Source: Saxidomus purpurata (Eukaryota > Mollusca > Bivalvia > Venerida > Veneridae). From it: a DNA stretch of 64,000 bases. This document shows positions 1 through 12,779 of this stretch, in pieces (positions within the stretch are counted from its first letter, which is position 1; each line of letters starts with the position of its first letter). Under the pieces are notes generated by a model that saw only the letters and a program-made list of their open reading frames with translations, did not search any database and was not told the origin of the DNA. A program made the translations under genes and the position numbers. The stretch covers positions 12,580,007-12,644,006 of the forward strand of contig JAFMSR010000007.1 of assembly GCA_022818135.1 (NCBI GenBank), read 5' to 3'.

Positions 1-1294
1 TTTATTCAACAAGTTCTACAGATGCCGTTTTCAAGAATTTCACACTGACTTTTACTTTAAAAACTGTTCCTTTCATAGTACAACTTTTGCATCAAGATGG
101 ACATACGTGTTTTACAAACAGCTCTTGTTTCTTTTTACCATGTAAATAAAAAACAAGAACAACTACAGAATTTCATCCCTATGTCACTGAAACTTAAACA
201 ACATTTTTCAATTTATATGTGTGTTTCATGCTACAAATGGCAATACTGGTTTCTTATTTGTAGGATTTCTTTCACAGTTGTCCCAAAAAATGCTTTTTTC
301 ACAAATGTTATCGTCATACAATTTCAATTGCGTTCAACTGCATTTCACATTTGTCTCAAACTTTTTACATATGGAGTAGATTTACTGTATCATGGTGATT
401 TTCACGCGCTGGATTTTCGAGTATTCAGCGGTTTTTTAGTATTCGCGCATGTCATTTTAGCAGAAGTCGGCCACTTCAAGATCGTGTAAAATTACACAAT
501 ATTATTAGTATAATAAATATACATTTTGTTTCGAACTCTAAGATCTTAGAGTATATAAACCTGTTCTGAAAACCTCAAACAGTCAGCTATAATTCACCCA
601 CAAGGGTCGTCCTTTTCTTTTACAGATCTTAGCTTTAATAAGGATATTTCTAATGATGTCAGGGTTGCTTGTCAAATGAGTGCAATTGTGTTATTCAGCA
701 CCTTAAGATTTAGCTTGGTTGGGACAAAATTTCACATTTTCACTGTTCAAACACGGACGTTTTCTGTGCAGTTAGTCGCACAGCAGTTTTATCAAAGCGA
801 AAACAAACGAACACTTGTCCATTATACTATTTCAATTACTAGTGAATGTTTTCTGCAGTGATGCATGTAGATGCACTGCTTCAACCCTAATTATTTTGAA
901 TATAATATGTAAATTGTTCCCGGTGATGTACTTTTTATGAAGATTTGTACCTTATTATTTGTCAAATTTTCATTGTTTTAATTTTTACGAATTTGATGAT
1001 TCGGCAAAATAAGCGAAAATTAAACACGCCCAAAAAAAGAACGATATACATCAGTTCTGTGACCACTTTTACATTTGTGACCATGTTCACATTTGGGGGT
1101 CCTACAAACACGCCTGTCATATTTAATCAAGTGTATCTTAGTGGTTTCAAAGGAGAAGTCGTTTGGACGAAATGATGGACGGACGATGTATTATGGACGA
1201 CGATCGCCGGACTTGGTGCTAAGTAAGCTAATAAAGTCAGTAATTACAAATGGAATCTCATTTAAATCGATAAGTAAAAAATATGTATGCTCAC
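1..1294. other. No recognised gene; left edge
   Basis: AT-rich sequence that would lie downstream of the GBP RD exon on the minus strand. The C-terminal helical-domain exons of that gene should lie here or beyond the edge, but none was recognised. Open frames at 97-489 and 676-861 (+) have no family signature. Bases 1160-1215 carry a GGACGGACGATG/CGCCGGAC stretch like the ends of the hairpin-ended repeats elsewhere in the window. Confidence 0.5.
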
Positions 1295-1737
1295 CTAATC
1301 CGTTTACGGGCTGTCGTGTCGATAATTCCGGAAAAAGATAGTTTGGTTCGCACTCATAGATATATTCTTTAAACTGGTTGATGTTTTTAATGAAAGCTTT
1401 GTCCAAGTCATCTTCCGTCAGTGATTGCAGCTCTTGAAGTTGTTTTGGATGCACAGGTATATCGATCGTATAACATTTTCTCCTGGAAAAATATTGCCTT
1501 ATACACTCTTTGATTTCATTATTTTGGCCACTCTTCTCGTTGTCCTCACCACGAAGCAAAGATTCAAAGTATTCATCCGCAGAAATGGGCTTACCATCAT
1601 CCTCCAACTTCAGATAGAAATCTCTGAGGCATAACACAAATATGGGTGCCATTTGATGGATCATTTCTTCATTGTCATGCTTGCCTGGTTCAGTATCTTT
1701 GAAACACTGGATGCTTGAGGGCAACGTTTTTACAAGT
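1295..1737 (-). CDS. GBP-like GTPase, exon with RD motif and guanine cap
   Basis: This exon of a guanylate-binding-protein-like large GTPase encodes the second part of the G domain. The frame reads LVKTLPSSIQ at its start, then MAPIFVLCLRDFYLKLEDD, which holds the RD motif that replaces the usual NKxD base-recognition motif in GBPs. DEYFESLL and later RRKCYTIDIPVHPKQLQEL resemble the guanine-cap and post-cap segments of the family. An AG acceptor (AACAG before 1737) and a good donor (GTGAGC after 1295) bound it. It starts in phase 2, whereas the DTEG exon at 8145 ends in phase 0, so the two cannot splice directly and at least one exon must lie between them. GBPs are interferon-type, dynamin-related defence GTPases in vertebrates; a role in mollusc immunity is an inference. 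Confidence 0.85.
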
Positions 1738-4700
1738 CTGTTCAGTTACTAGTTAAGAAAGCAGTAAATATTTAAGTACAAAAAATGAAAAATACAGCTT
1801 CGTTTTTATTTACATATATATATTCAGAACAGCAACATTTGTTAACTGTATGATTCTTAAAATATTGAAATGAGAGCCTTAATGTCATTATTCAAACGTA
1901 TAATTATATTCAATTTGATTTCCATCATTGCATATTGCTAACATCATACAGTGTAACATAGTCCAGCACGAACACAATTTTGTAATTTTCTGGCGCCTTT
2001 AGGGCATTCGTGTAGTACAGACATTTGTCGTATATGTTTCATACTTTTTCATGTAGCAATTATCTTTCGAGTTGCGCAACGGTATTCGTGTTTTCTATGC
2101 TATTGCATTACATTTATTCAAACTACCTTTACAAAAATAATAACCTAGGGACTACAACTCCGTAGGTTCAATTATCCTTACAGAGCTTCTCACATATCCC
2201 AGTAAGTTCTTGTTTCTTTGAAATAATAATCAATGTTCACTGGGAAAATGTATGATTAGCGAAAACAAATCCTTTCAGCAGAGACATGACATGGTGCGTA
2301 CAGACATTACTCAGGGCTGAAATACGGTTGACACGGGTGTTAAACCAATACAACAACAACAACAACAACAACAGAAAAGACACGCATTCTATTCATGCTA
2401 TAGCATTTTCAAAATTCCGGTACTATGTAGATAAGCATGATCCCCCTTACTAAAGTGTAAGAGGCCTAAAATATTTAGGTGTTTCCGACGGGCGACTTAC
2501 ATGTACGTCGATCTAGACAAGGCTGAAAGTACACGTTACATGTTTCGTCTGGCGGAATCCCTTTTATCTGAACTGTACACTCATGTTCATGTTGAAATGT
2601 AGTTAGAACTACAATAGCTAATTGTGACTGATAGTATTCTTGTTAATAATTTAATTAACAATTCTATTGGTCCTAAATTCAATATAGCCAGTATAAAAAT
2701 ACTTTTAACGTCTCCAAATATAGCAACTCCAGATAAATTATTATCGAAACACTTATCATGATCATTTTGTCCAGATACGAAAAATTAAAATAGGACAAAA
2801 GTTCAAGACGTCCAAGTAGGCTTAAAAACAAACCTACATACCGGTGCGTCTACTACAATTTCGATATAATTGCATGTATTATGTTTTACATGTAAGATTA
2901 ATGTCAATTGATACAGCAATGCTCCCATATATACGAAAAACTTCTTCAATAACTTTCTTTGCTGACTTTTGTAGGTTATCTGGTCATGTGTATGCATATC
3001 AAAATAATTCCAAGATTCCCTAATTGCCTGTCTAAATATTACGGACAATGACTACCTCTACATCTAAATGTAGTTATTGAATATTATTATAAATAATTTA
3101 TCGGTGATATATAGAATGTTAAAACTATATTCATAAATATTAATTGCATTAAAATAAAATACATTTAACTTTCCCTTGAATTTATTAAAACACATTATAA
3201 ACATTATAAATCAGTTATATTTTCGTTATGATTATCTAAAATAACAAAACTATTCAAAAGCCGTTGCCGCTTCAATGATGCAAGTAAAACATTATGTCAT
3301 TTTTAAGTATAATTTGTTTACAAGTATCATAGCTTATTGGCTTTGACTGTAATTAAAAGTTCTGAGCTTCGTGCATATGTTGAGATGGTTTCGACGTAAC
3401 AAATATGTATATGAACCACATGAACTGCACATGAGGCATTTTATTCCTATATTTTGGACACGGAAACAGAATAAGGCAACACGCAAGTTTCAAAACAGTT
3501 TACTTAGTCTGCGTTTATTGATTTTCCGCCGACAAAGACTATTTATATTTTAATGTTATTAAGTAGATACTGGTGCTTACTACTTTATGTGTGTAGCCTT
3601 TTGTATCACTGATGCGGGAGAGTTACTGAAAATTAATGTCAAAAGGATACGCCAATTTCTGTATCGTTTCTGCACCAACAACTCCTTGCACATTGTAAAT
3701 CAGCGTACTGCACATCAAAACAACCAGACAAAATATCTTTTGATCAAATTCATTGTCTCCCTACGAAAAAGATAAAAAGACAAAGAATAGTTGGGATATT
3801 GAAATTAGTAATAAAATTTTAAAATATAAGAATAGGCTAAAAGTATATTTTCGAATATTCCAGTTCAATCTAAAATTTGAAATAACTTTTATCAAAAAGT
3901 AGTGAATAACCCCATCAAAACTTATATTACATGAGAGAGGTTTCGCAGATACTGCTGAAAAGAGGCATGAAAAACAATGGAAAGCCTGGCGACTTTTTTA
4001 TTTTACTTGTAAGAGGAAGCTTTTATTTCTGATTCAAACCATTACTGTTGGTCAATATGTAAATGAACATGTAGCAATGAACTAATATAGACGAAACTAG
4101 AAACAAAATTGGTCCAAAAGTTTAAGCAGTACTGTTGGTCGAACCTTCCGTGATACGATTCTTACGCCATATATGCACTAATATTTACTAAAAAATATTC
4201 GAATAAAATGGCAAATACATAATGACAGAAAAAGATGCAATCAAAATGTTGAGTGAAGAAATGTAAATAGGATCCCAAGAATTTGTTTCTCGGCTGATTG
4301 ATAATGTCTGTCGTTGGCTGACATAAGTGCGATTATAACCAGAGAAATTAGGAGTTTAATATAGATAAATGCATGTGTCTAGACGTAGTGGACAAAAACA
4401 ATTCATGTAGTTTTGTCACTGGCATGGAGCTCGATTAATGCATATGCTTTACTGGTAGATATCACTCTATTGTAGATACACTTTGACTTTGAAACAATGA
4501 GATATGGATCAGTTCATTTGAAACGAATGCTCTGGCATGTGGATCATCATGGCTCTTGGTTGCCGTGAAAAAATAGGTGTATAATGTGAGCATGACTGCT
4601 CATACGGAATGCATAGCCTGTTTGAAAAGTAGAGGTCGATTCGCTGTGATACGGAAGTTCGAATTTCACATGATTTTGATTTGCTTTTTTATATGTATCC

Positions 4701-5324
4701 GAATTATTTCTTCTTATTTTTGAAATAGATTGGTCTATATCATCTTGTTTCCTGAAACTTATTTAACTTTCAAAATTTAGCTTCAATTCACGATACATCA
4801 ACTATGCCAAAACAATACAACAACATATTTATATATATTTCTGTCGCATCGCCGCATTATTCATAATAAATACAATGTTTAGCATTTATCACATATTTAA
4901 ACAAATTTGTATACAAATTTGCACAATTATGTCGTGCCCAAAAAAAGTTATTCCAAGGATTCGAAACAGTCTCAAACTTAAGGAGCGGTATTTTGATTTT
5001 CTGCTGTAACAATTGGAAAAAGTTGATATATAGCAATTTTTCTCACTTGCATAATTATGGCACCACTTTATGTGGAATAGTTAATTTGTAAAATTACATT
5101 TACACCCTGATGCGCAACGTGGTGTTAAACTGAGTTTGGGAAACTTAGGTTAGTCATCATTCAGTGGATAGCTATCGTGTCAAAAAGCCTTATTCTTTGA
5201 TCCGAATATGTGTAACATTGGAGAAATAAAATGATTTTATTCCGTATTTCGTCAGGACCAATGTCAGCCAATGGCAAAGTAATGGTCCAAATATCATTGT
5301 AGTTTCAAAAACAGAAAGCTGCTT
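1738..5324. other. GBP intron sequence, no exon recognised
   Basis: The missing GBP exon (segment between the DTEG and RD motifs, expected to start in phase 0 and end in phase 2) should lie somewhere between 1738 and 8144. I read the minus strand for a W-I/V-F...LLSS...YNS-like block and did not find one. Apart from a SINE tail near 2.3 kb the sequence is AT-rich and featureless. Confidence 0.5.
2296..2374 (+). repeat. SINE 3' tail with (CAA)n end
   Basis: The stretch CTGAAATACGGTTGACACGG followed by GTGTTAAAC and a run of CAA repeats matches the tail of the fuller Ser-tRNA-headed SINE at 24348-24575, which has AAATACGGTTGAAACGGG then TTTAAACTCAAACAACAACA. No tRNA-like head is visible here, so this is a 5'-truncated copy. 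Confidence 0.6.
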
Positions 5325-6063
5325 AGTAGGTCAAGGTCAACCAAGGTCAAATTTAGAAAAGAGTTACCCCGGGGCAAGTTGAACATAAGCTGTCCCTCAA
5401 AGTGACGAATGCCCCCGAAAGTGGTGTCTCACAGTCTGTGTCCTCTCAATGTGCTCAACAATTGTGCCATGTAATTTTAAGATCCTTCCATGCATGACAT
5501 AAGTACCATGCATACAGTATTCCATTACCTTTAAATCTAAGTGTGACCTTGACCTTTGATGTAGGAATGTGGGTCTTGCACGCGACACATCGTCTTGATG
5601 TGCTGAACATTTGTGCCAAGTCATTTATATTTAATCAATACATGACAAAGTTACATTCCGAATGTGTGCATATATACAGGATTCTATTACTTTCAAACTC
5701 TTAGTATGACCTTGACCTTTGAGGTAGGGACGGAAGTCTTGCACATGTCACGTCGTCTTGATGTGCTTAACATTTTTGCCAAGTTATTTTTAAATCCTTC
5801 AATGCATCACAAAGATACGAATGTGTGCATATATACAGGATTCAATTCCTTTAAACTCTAAGTGTGACATTGACCTTTGAGGTAGAGACATGGTTATTGC
5901 ACGCGACACGTCGTCTTGATGTGCAAAACGTTTGTGCCAAGTTATTTTAAAATCCTTCAATGCATGACAAAGTTACAGCCCGGACACGAACAAATGTAAG
6001 GACGGACGCACGGACGGAAGAACGGACGGTGCGATTTTAATATGCCACCCCTCGGGGGCGTAT
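5325..6063 (+). repeat. Tandem ~160-bp repeat with TGACCTTGACCTTTGA boxes
   Basis: About four degenerate units follow each other, each running TGACCTTGACCTTTGAGGTA, a GACGTGGGTCTTGCACGCGA-like block, CGTCGTCTTGATGTGCT, and ATGACAAAGTTAC. The cluster closes with GGACGGACGCACGGACGG and a CCCCTCGGGGG hairpin. A second cluster with the same ending lies at 27130-27612 and a fragment near 24000. The boxes contain direct AGGTCA half-sites on the opposite strand. Confidence 0.8.
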
Positions 6064-6065
6064 AA

Positions 6066-6895
6066 AGGAAAAGTGGCCCTAGGTAGTGCCAACTTAGACC
6101 TATGGGTTATGATTTGAAAAATCTTGGTACAGAACCACTGGGCAAAGCTACAAACCAAATGTCTAAGCTCTTAGCCTTGTGGTCTTGGACAAGAAGATTT
6201 TAGTACCTCATTATGAAATCAAGCAATCCATGATACAAGCCAAATATCTAAGCTCTAGATCTTTTGATTTGAGACAGGAAGATTTTTAACGAATGTCTTA
6301 TGCATATATAAGCCTATGCAAAACCCTTTCCCGGGGTGTAAATCACGATTGGAGAAATCTTGGTATAGGTCTACTACACAATGCTTCATTCCAAATATGC
6401 TAGTTCTCGGCCTTGTGGTTTAAGACAATATTTTTGAAGCTTTCCCCGTATAAGCTAACATAAAATAAATCGATCTCCGGGTAGGCTCAATTTTGAACTG
6501 GGGTCTGGATTTGAACATTTTTGGTAGAGGTCCACTAGGTAACGCTACATGCCAAATGTCTAAGCTCTGGTTTTTTGTTTCAGAGAAGGGGATTTTAAAA
6601 GTTTATCATTTTCAAACCTATGTAAAAGTCAAGTGACCAGGGCAGGGTCATGATTTGAGCAATTATGGTAGAGGTTTACTAGACACAGCTAGATATCAAA
6701 TATCTAAGTTCTGGGCCCTATGGTGTTGTAGAGGAATATTTTGAAAGTTGCCATGACAGTCAGATTTCTGCATGGAATGCATTTCTTTCAACGAACTTAA
6801 AGCTCCATGCTAAGAACATTCCTGCACATTTTCATCAACATTGGCCAGGCAGTTTCAGAGGAGATGTTGTTCGAAGCTATTGTGAAAGTAATCAA
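6066..6895 (-). repeat. Dispersed hairpin-ended repeat (family B), degenerate copy
   Basis: Phrases such as CAAATGTCTAAGCTCT..GCCTTGTGGT, AGGTCCACTAGG and CAACATTGGCCAGGCAGTTT recur here. They are the reverse complement of the family expanded at 16385-18019, and copies lie at 7372-7690, 36688-37370 and 51845-52478. No coding content is visible. Confidence 0.7.
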
Positions 6896-7371
6896 TAAGT
6901 ATTCGGGGACATGCTGATCATATATGCATCTTCTTTAAGTAGTTACATGTAAGCTTCCCGTAAAGTACTATAAAAGTCCACTCATCAACTGCTGAGATAT
7001 GGAGCGGGAAATGATTTTTAACTTAAACAATAACATTACAAAACGATGCTTTGTAAAATTAACCGCATGGGCAAGTACTGCATCACTGCGGATGATATGC
7101 GCATCTCAGCTTGATACTAAACACGAGCATGAGCCTCGATGAATTCCCAGATAAGAGCAGTTTCTGATTAATACATGTAGTCCGGAAGCGAATTTAAATA
7201 CAGTACAGTATTAATCAAATAGCCAAAAAATCGAACCAGAACATGCAGACAAAATGCGCAGCTTCTCTCGGTCGATATCATTACACTGAAGTTTCACTGA
7301 ATGCCCGGCAGTAGTCGCTAAGATATTGCCAGAACAGTACACTGCATGTAACTGTAAAAAGCTATGTGGAA

Positions 7372-7690
7372 AGGGGGTGCCACTTTTGCCCCTAGGGGCA
7401 ACATTAGAACAATTTATAGAGAGGACCATTACAAAATGTTTCATACCGAATATATAAGCTCTAGATCTTGCATTTATGGAAATATCCTAAACGTTTTCTT
7501 TATAAACATATGTAAAATAGGTATCTAAGGGATGTGCCCAATTTTGATCCCAGGAGCATAAGTTAATCTTAGTAGGGGACCACTAGGCGATACTATATAA
7601 CCACTATCTAAGCTCTGTGCCTTATGGTTGTAGACAAGAAGATTTATTCAAGTATTTCCTTATATAAATCTATATAAAACTAAAGATCGC
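7372..7690 (-). repeat. Family B repeat, fragment
   Basis: Contains GCCCCTAGGGGCAA, TATATAAGCTCTAGATCTTG, GACCACTAGGCGATAC and TATCTAAGCTCTGTGCCTTA, matching the internal units of family B. The matching end module lies at 8018-8108, separated by unrelated AT-rich DNA. Confidence 0.6.
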
Positions 7691-8017
7691 CATATTGTCA
7701 AGATTGCGACCAGCCATTTTGCGATCAGTATACGCCCTACTTCTCTCATCATTGCAATTGATTATCATATCGTATTTTAATAAAAGTTCTTACTCATGAT
7801 TTTGTCTCTATAAAAAGAGTAGAAACATTATGTTTTAGTATGTCATAAACAACACCGGAATCGATTTGCCGTCAACATGACGTCATATTGAGCCACATGA
7901 CTTTAATAAATATCAGCGTAGAAAATAACGTTTTGTATTTATTCCCTTTTTGTAAAATCTGGTCATGTTAGAATCGAAACACCCTTTTCAATGTGTCTTA
8001 TAAACAACTCTTTGTCG

Positions 8018-8108
8018 TTCTGATGCGGTGTGAACGACGAACGGACGCCGGACATTCAACGATCCTAAAAGCTCACCATGACCACTTCGTGGTCAGTTGA
8101 GCTAAGAA
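8018..8108 (-). repeat. Family B terminal module with hairpin
   Basis: GAACGGACGCCGGACATTCA is followed by a hairpin formed by ATGACCAC-TTCGTG-GTCA inside AGCTCACC...TTGAGCT. The copy at 16385 starts with the equivalent hairpin AGCTCACCTGGC..GCCAGGGTGAGCT, so the hairpin is a conserved end of the family. Confidence 0.6.
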
Positions 8109-8144
8109 GTGTTCTTGTGTTAAAACAGACAAACATAGTATTAC

Positions 8145-8272
8145 CTTTGTGGGATCTGATAATCCTTCTGTATCCAAAAGTAATAACACGTGCCTCTCTT
8201 TTATTGGATGAATAACACACCATACCCATATACCTTTAGTGTGTCTTTGGACAGTGTTCCCAACAGAAAATC
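8145..8272 (-). CDS. GBP-like GTPase, exon with switch I Thr and DTEG motif
   Basis: This 128-bp exon encodes GFSVGNTVQRHTKGIWVW, the switch-I region with the conserved Thr of HTKG, and then HVLLLLDTEGLSDPTK, containing the G3 motif DTEG that contacts the gamma-phosphate and Mg2+. The acceptor is TAAAACAG before 8272 and the donor GTAATA after 8145. It starts in phase 1, so the last G of the P-loop exon plus GA completes the glycine of KPQ-GFSVG; this fits the exon at 9372-9565 exactly. The spacing from P-loop to DTEG is normal for GBPs. Confidence 0.9.
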
Positions 8273-9371
8273 CTGTTTTATACATATAGAAGACGATGTC
8301 AAAACATTTTGAGTAATAGTTATTTAAGGATTGCCCGGTTCTATTGCAATCGTATGTAAAATGCAACACGTTCACGTAAATTAAAATCCGGCTGGAAGTA
8401 TATTGAAATCAAAATCATTTAGGCTCTCAAGTTATGTACGAAATGCAGAAATACCACAAAAATCAAAATTTCATTTTCTGATTAGGTACCATGCTAGTTC
8501 CCGATAAAAGCTTATAGAAATATAATGAATTAATGAATAAAGTATTATAATTATGTTGTCAAGATGTCGTAAGCACACAATAGTTTAACAAACCATTTTA
8601 AGTGTGCTAGTACATGTATATAATAGAACGAACTGTTGTAGTTTACTTCGATTAAATGGTAGAACTGAAATTAATTTCACAGGAAACATGTACTGATTGT
8701 TAATGTAATTAAAGTTTGGTAAAGCTGTGGTGAAACTGATTTTTCTATAATAAGCTGACACCATTGCTGTACATTCGTGTCTGTGACTGGAACAATGGGC
8801 CCAGATGAGGTTTCTTTCGGAGTTTTTGATACATGTAGTGAATTGTTTCAAGGATAAAAACTGAAATATTTAGACTCATAATCTTTTGTTTCAATGCAGG
8901 ATTTTATAGCAAGTCATCGTAGTGATTATTATACTGTTTATTATTTAAAAAATAGACTGAAACATGTTCAACACAAATAACCTTCAGCTACATGTAGCTA
9001 CATGTAGTTGTAGAATGTAATTCAATGCAGTATGATCATAAACCAATACAATTTATTAACAAACAATTTATAAGCAGATTAAGATATAAAATGAAATACC
9101 TGCTTATATTGCAGATGCTTAGCAACTCAGATAATATAACAGTAAAGTTTCTATCTATGAGCTCTTTGGCTACAGTCTCCATCATCACGAGACAAATTAG
9201 GTACATATACATGTACATGTATTAGCTCATAATGATATGGTTTAATCGAAACCTTCAATAAAGGAACCAAGTAGAATCTACAACGTAGCTAGCTTTTGTT
9301 TATTTATACTGTGCACGTTGAATAATGTGTACGGGTACAATTTGTGTTACTGAATAAATAAGAATCCATAC
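8273..9371. other. GBP intron between P-loop and DTEG exons
   Basis: AT-rich intron without recognised repeats. An open frame at 9036-9218 (-) ends at a possible donor, but the flanking exons already join in phase, so it is not needed. ACATGTA runs near 8990-9010 and 9200-9220 are simple-sequence-like. Confidence 0.5.
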
Positions 9372-9565
9372 CTTGTGGTTTGCCAGCTATTTGATTCATT
9401 ATGTAGGATTTACCAGTTCTGTATGAACCAGCTATTGCAACAACACTTAGTGGAACATCGATCGTTTCAATTTCTTTCAAGATATGATCCTGAACTTGCA
9501 AATGACCATCTTCACCTGTGACTATTAAGCTCTGTGGTTCCGTGAACACAGAGAGCTTTGATAAC
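9372..9565 (-). CDS. GBP-like GTPase, P-loop exon
   Basis: This exon begins LSKLSVFTEPQSLIV, then ILKEIETIDVPLSVVAIAG and SYRTGKSYIMNQIAGKPQ. GSYRTGKS is the G1/P-loop in the form typical of the GBP/atlastin branch (GxYRTGKS), and MNQIAGK matches the usual MNxLAGK. The acceptor is GAATTCAG before 9565 and the donor GTATGG after 9372. It starts in phase 2, which the 47-bp exon at 22253-22299 satisfies (CG plus G makes Arg). The intron upstream is then about 12.7 kb and contains the TTAA element at 13050-19052 in opposite orientation. Confidence 0.9.
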
Positions 9566-12336
9566 CTGAATTCACAAAACATATATTCAAGTACATGCTA
9601 CGTAATTTATGCACTCGCTTTGCATCAGCTGTAATAGATGTTACTGTAGCTTATATACCTATGCCCTGATAAATATCAGTGTAGTCTACTTGGTTTATTC
9701 TTTTAGGTATACAATCTATTACAATTGCTCAAAAGTGTTAGGTCCATTGTATTAGTAATGTGTAATATTGTCATATTCAGTCATTTCTGCTAAATTATGA
9801 AACTCACGAAATAACATGTTAATGTCAAGTATTATTCAAGAAAGTAAAACATCTCTGGAAACAAAATTATACAGTGTTGATTACATGTAATATTTTATGA
9901 GATTGCTCGGGAAAAACGTGCACAAACCTTACAAATCAGCGCAAATCTATTAAAATGCAAATTTAATAACATATTGCTCAAAAATATTAGTGCAAAAACG
10001 ACTGAAGTGTTTCGGGCAGGGTTTCCTACTACAATAATGCTGCAATCTTCAGGCTTCATAAACTAAGCCTTTTTTCTCAATTACATCTGGACAATTTAGT
10101 ATTAGACTATATATTATCTACATTTACTAATTATTAGAGATTGTTCCCTATATTTATGTGCTGCTAATAAAGCTAACCCCGAAGGAAATCGTCTTTCACC
10201 AAAGGAATGTTGCTCTCATTCAAAAAGTCTCGTTGGATTTTATTAAGTTGTCTTAAATATTTTGTTTAAACAGTTTTCATGAAATATTTTAATCCAATAC
10301 TGCACTAAGAAACTATGTACAAATACATTTGTAAAGTGTATCTAGCTCAATTTCGAATATCTATCATATGCTCTTTAATTTGATAACTACGAATGTATGC
10401 ATCTATCACGCATTGAGATTTTTTCGCATTAAATATCATCCCATACAAAACAGACTGGAAATGCACGGTGATGTAACAGCAAACATGTCAGCACGTGCGA
10501 GCATTTTCAGCTAAACGAAAGTTATTTTTACAGATGTATTTCTTTCAGGTGACGATATACCATCGGGACAGTGGAGTTAGATTTATCATTAAAACAATAA
10601 TTTTACAATACTTTTGTATCTTTTGTGTAGATTAGGCGTAAAACAGTAGTTTTCATAAATATTTTAACTTTTTATCCTTTTTATGCATTTGAAATTGTAT
10701 GATTTTCAACAAATTTCGTAAAATTTTGAACAACGATATTAAAGTCACTTTTTCGATTTTTCTCACAAAATTCGAAAAAAATATGTATACAATTATTCTA
10801 TTGAAACACAAATTATTCAATATAAAAAGCAACCTTTTTTTCCGACCGCTTGTTACTTAATTTAATACATCCCGTGATCATTTTATAAAAATCTCTGACA
10901 CAGATCCCTCCAAAAAATGCTTTGATACGGTCCAAACCCTATGTAAATCGATGCCGAACAGAACAGGTAAGTAACTTTATATATATACAAATTTTCAATT
11001 ATGCGTATTCCAAGTTGACACATCTGCCTTCAAAGCAAGTTAAAAAATGCTGATATCTAACGCCACACATAATTTGATTGGATTATGTGAAACAAAACCC
11101 ATTTATATACGTATACACATATGATTATACATGTAACGCTAATCCAAACAATACTTAGCATGTCTAACAAAAATGACAAGGTCCACTTACAGAAATATAT
11201 TAAGACGAGAAATAACGATTTGGTCGATGTGATAAATGCCACTTCGGTATTGCGACAAGATGATCATGTGATGATATAAAGTAATTGAGCTACCCAGTTG
11301 GGACAAATGTAGAAAGTTGAACGGGAACTTACATCTGCAGTAGAATCAGCAGGATAATTAATAATTAGTACACACGGAGCTGTTGTAACCTGTATGAAAT
11401 AACCGGATGGAATTCACATGTGCTAAACGCTGAGTCAGGGTTTTTCTAAACCAGAATCTGAAAACTCAGGGCGATTGTGACATGGACCCTTACTTTTAGA
11501 AAAAAACATGGAAAATTAAGACTATCCCCCCCGGTCTCCATCTACCTACCACAAAAATGTAGGGCAGAGTTTCGAAATTTTCAGCTTAGAAAATATCATT
11601 GGCATGGAATATCAGTGCTTAAAAAATATATCTGATATCTTACTAAAGATATTTCTTAAAGATGGGATTTTCAAACTTTAAAAATGTGAATTTTCAACCC
11701 TAACTTTTATTTAAATGACTGTGCGAAATACCACTCTATTTAAAGACCATGGGCAATGACCCTGTATACGTAATTGGCTGATTCAAATAGTGTGATGATA
11801 CAATTGGAGCCTAATTTCTTCAGCTGCCAGGGTATCTTTAAATTATCCACCTCAGCAAGATTTTCAGTTGTTGTAAAATGTTGAGTTTTCGATTAGTATA
11901 ATACACTCAGTTGGAATCAGGTATGAATATATTTTTGGCATACAGTAAATAACCTAGTCACTCAGCGCCATTTACAGAATTTGTGTACATATATCAAACT
12001 TTGCAATGCTTGCATATAAATGAAAAAGCAAATAACTAAACAAAGGCACAACATGTATAAAGTGTAGAAAAACATTCATAGCTGTTAATTATCTATTTAT
12101 AATATGTTGATTTGTTTATCAATTTTCATAGTAACATACCATATGTACCATATCATTTGTTTCAAAGTCCTGAGATGGTGAACTTAATTAGAGGCACACT
12201 TATCAAAATGAATATACATTCTTATATTTTGAAGAGCAAAAAATAAGATAACATTTATAAGAATGCATTATGTTGTGATTTTTAAGATAAAAGTAATAAT
12301 TTATTTGCAATTCTCCCTCAACTGTCTTTATTTTAG
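9566..12336. other. Large GBP intron, left part; no gene or repeat recognised
   Basis: AT-rich sequence with short open frames only (for example 11057-11242, minus). No splice-flanked coding block and no repeat shared with the rest of the window was recognised. Confidence 0.5.
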
Positions 12337-12427
12337 GCTTGCATCACAAGACTCTGAACAACTTGATGGCTGGACTTACCAAGTTTTCACCTGATTGGCA
12401 TTTTGGATTGTGGAAATCAAAATGGAG
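12337..12427 (+). CDS. Exon with PDWHFGLWK motif, transposon-linked family
   Basis: A 91-bp block between a TTTATTTTAG acceptor and a GTAAAC donor reads LHHKTLNNLMAGLTKF then SPDWHFGLWKSKW. From memory, this HPDWHFGLWK-type segment occurs in repeated, uncharacterised proteins of molluscs and cnidarians that travel with transposons or are annotated as PML-like; no function is established for it. It starts and ends in phase 2, and the AG at its end plus the T of the next exon gives Ser. It lies in antisense orientation inside the large GBP intron. Confidence 0.55.
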
Positions 12428-12779
12428 GTAAACTTTGGTTATGCATGTCATTAGTTCATTTAAAGTTATTATTTTCTACTATATGTATAAAAATATCTGT
12501 TTTTTGAGTGGAAAGTTTATATGTTCATGACAAATGTATTTATAAGCAACCTAGCAATTTTATATTGACATAACTGGTATTGACTATTTGACAAATTTCA
12601 TTGATATTTTGATATTCTATGATACAGTGGCAACAGATCAGCATGTGTATTTACTTATGAATGTGAAATAAGGTTCAGTTAACTTACAACAACATTGCCA
12701 GCTTGCATTTTAAAACCTTAAAACATGTCTTACATGTTTATTATGTCAGCTTAATGTATGTGTTCTTTATTCATTGCAG

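Noticed and set aside
97..489. 130-codon plus-strand frame at the left edge
   Set aside because: Hydrophobic, Phe/Cys-rich composition typical of chance frames in AT-rich DNA; no splice or family support.
7211..7444. Candidate for the missing GBP exon
   Set aside because: No frame shows the expected W..F..LLSS..YNS pattern, and phases do not fit.
9036..9218. Minus-strand frame with TVAKELIDRNFTVILSEL ending at a GTATTT donor-like site
   Set aside because: Lies between two GBP exons that already join in phase; no clear acceptor; likely chance.
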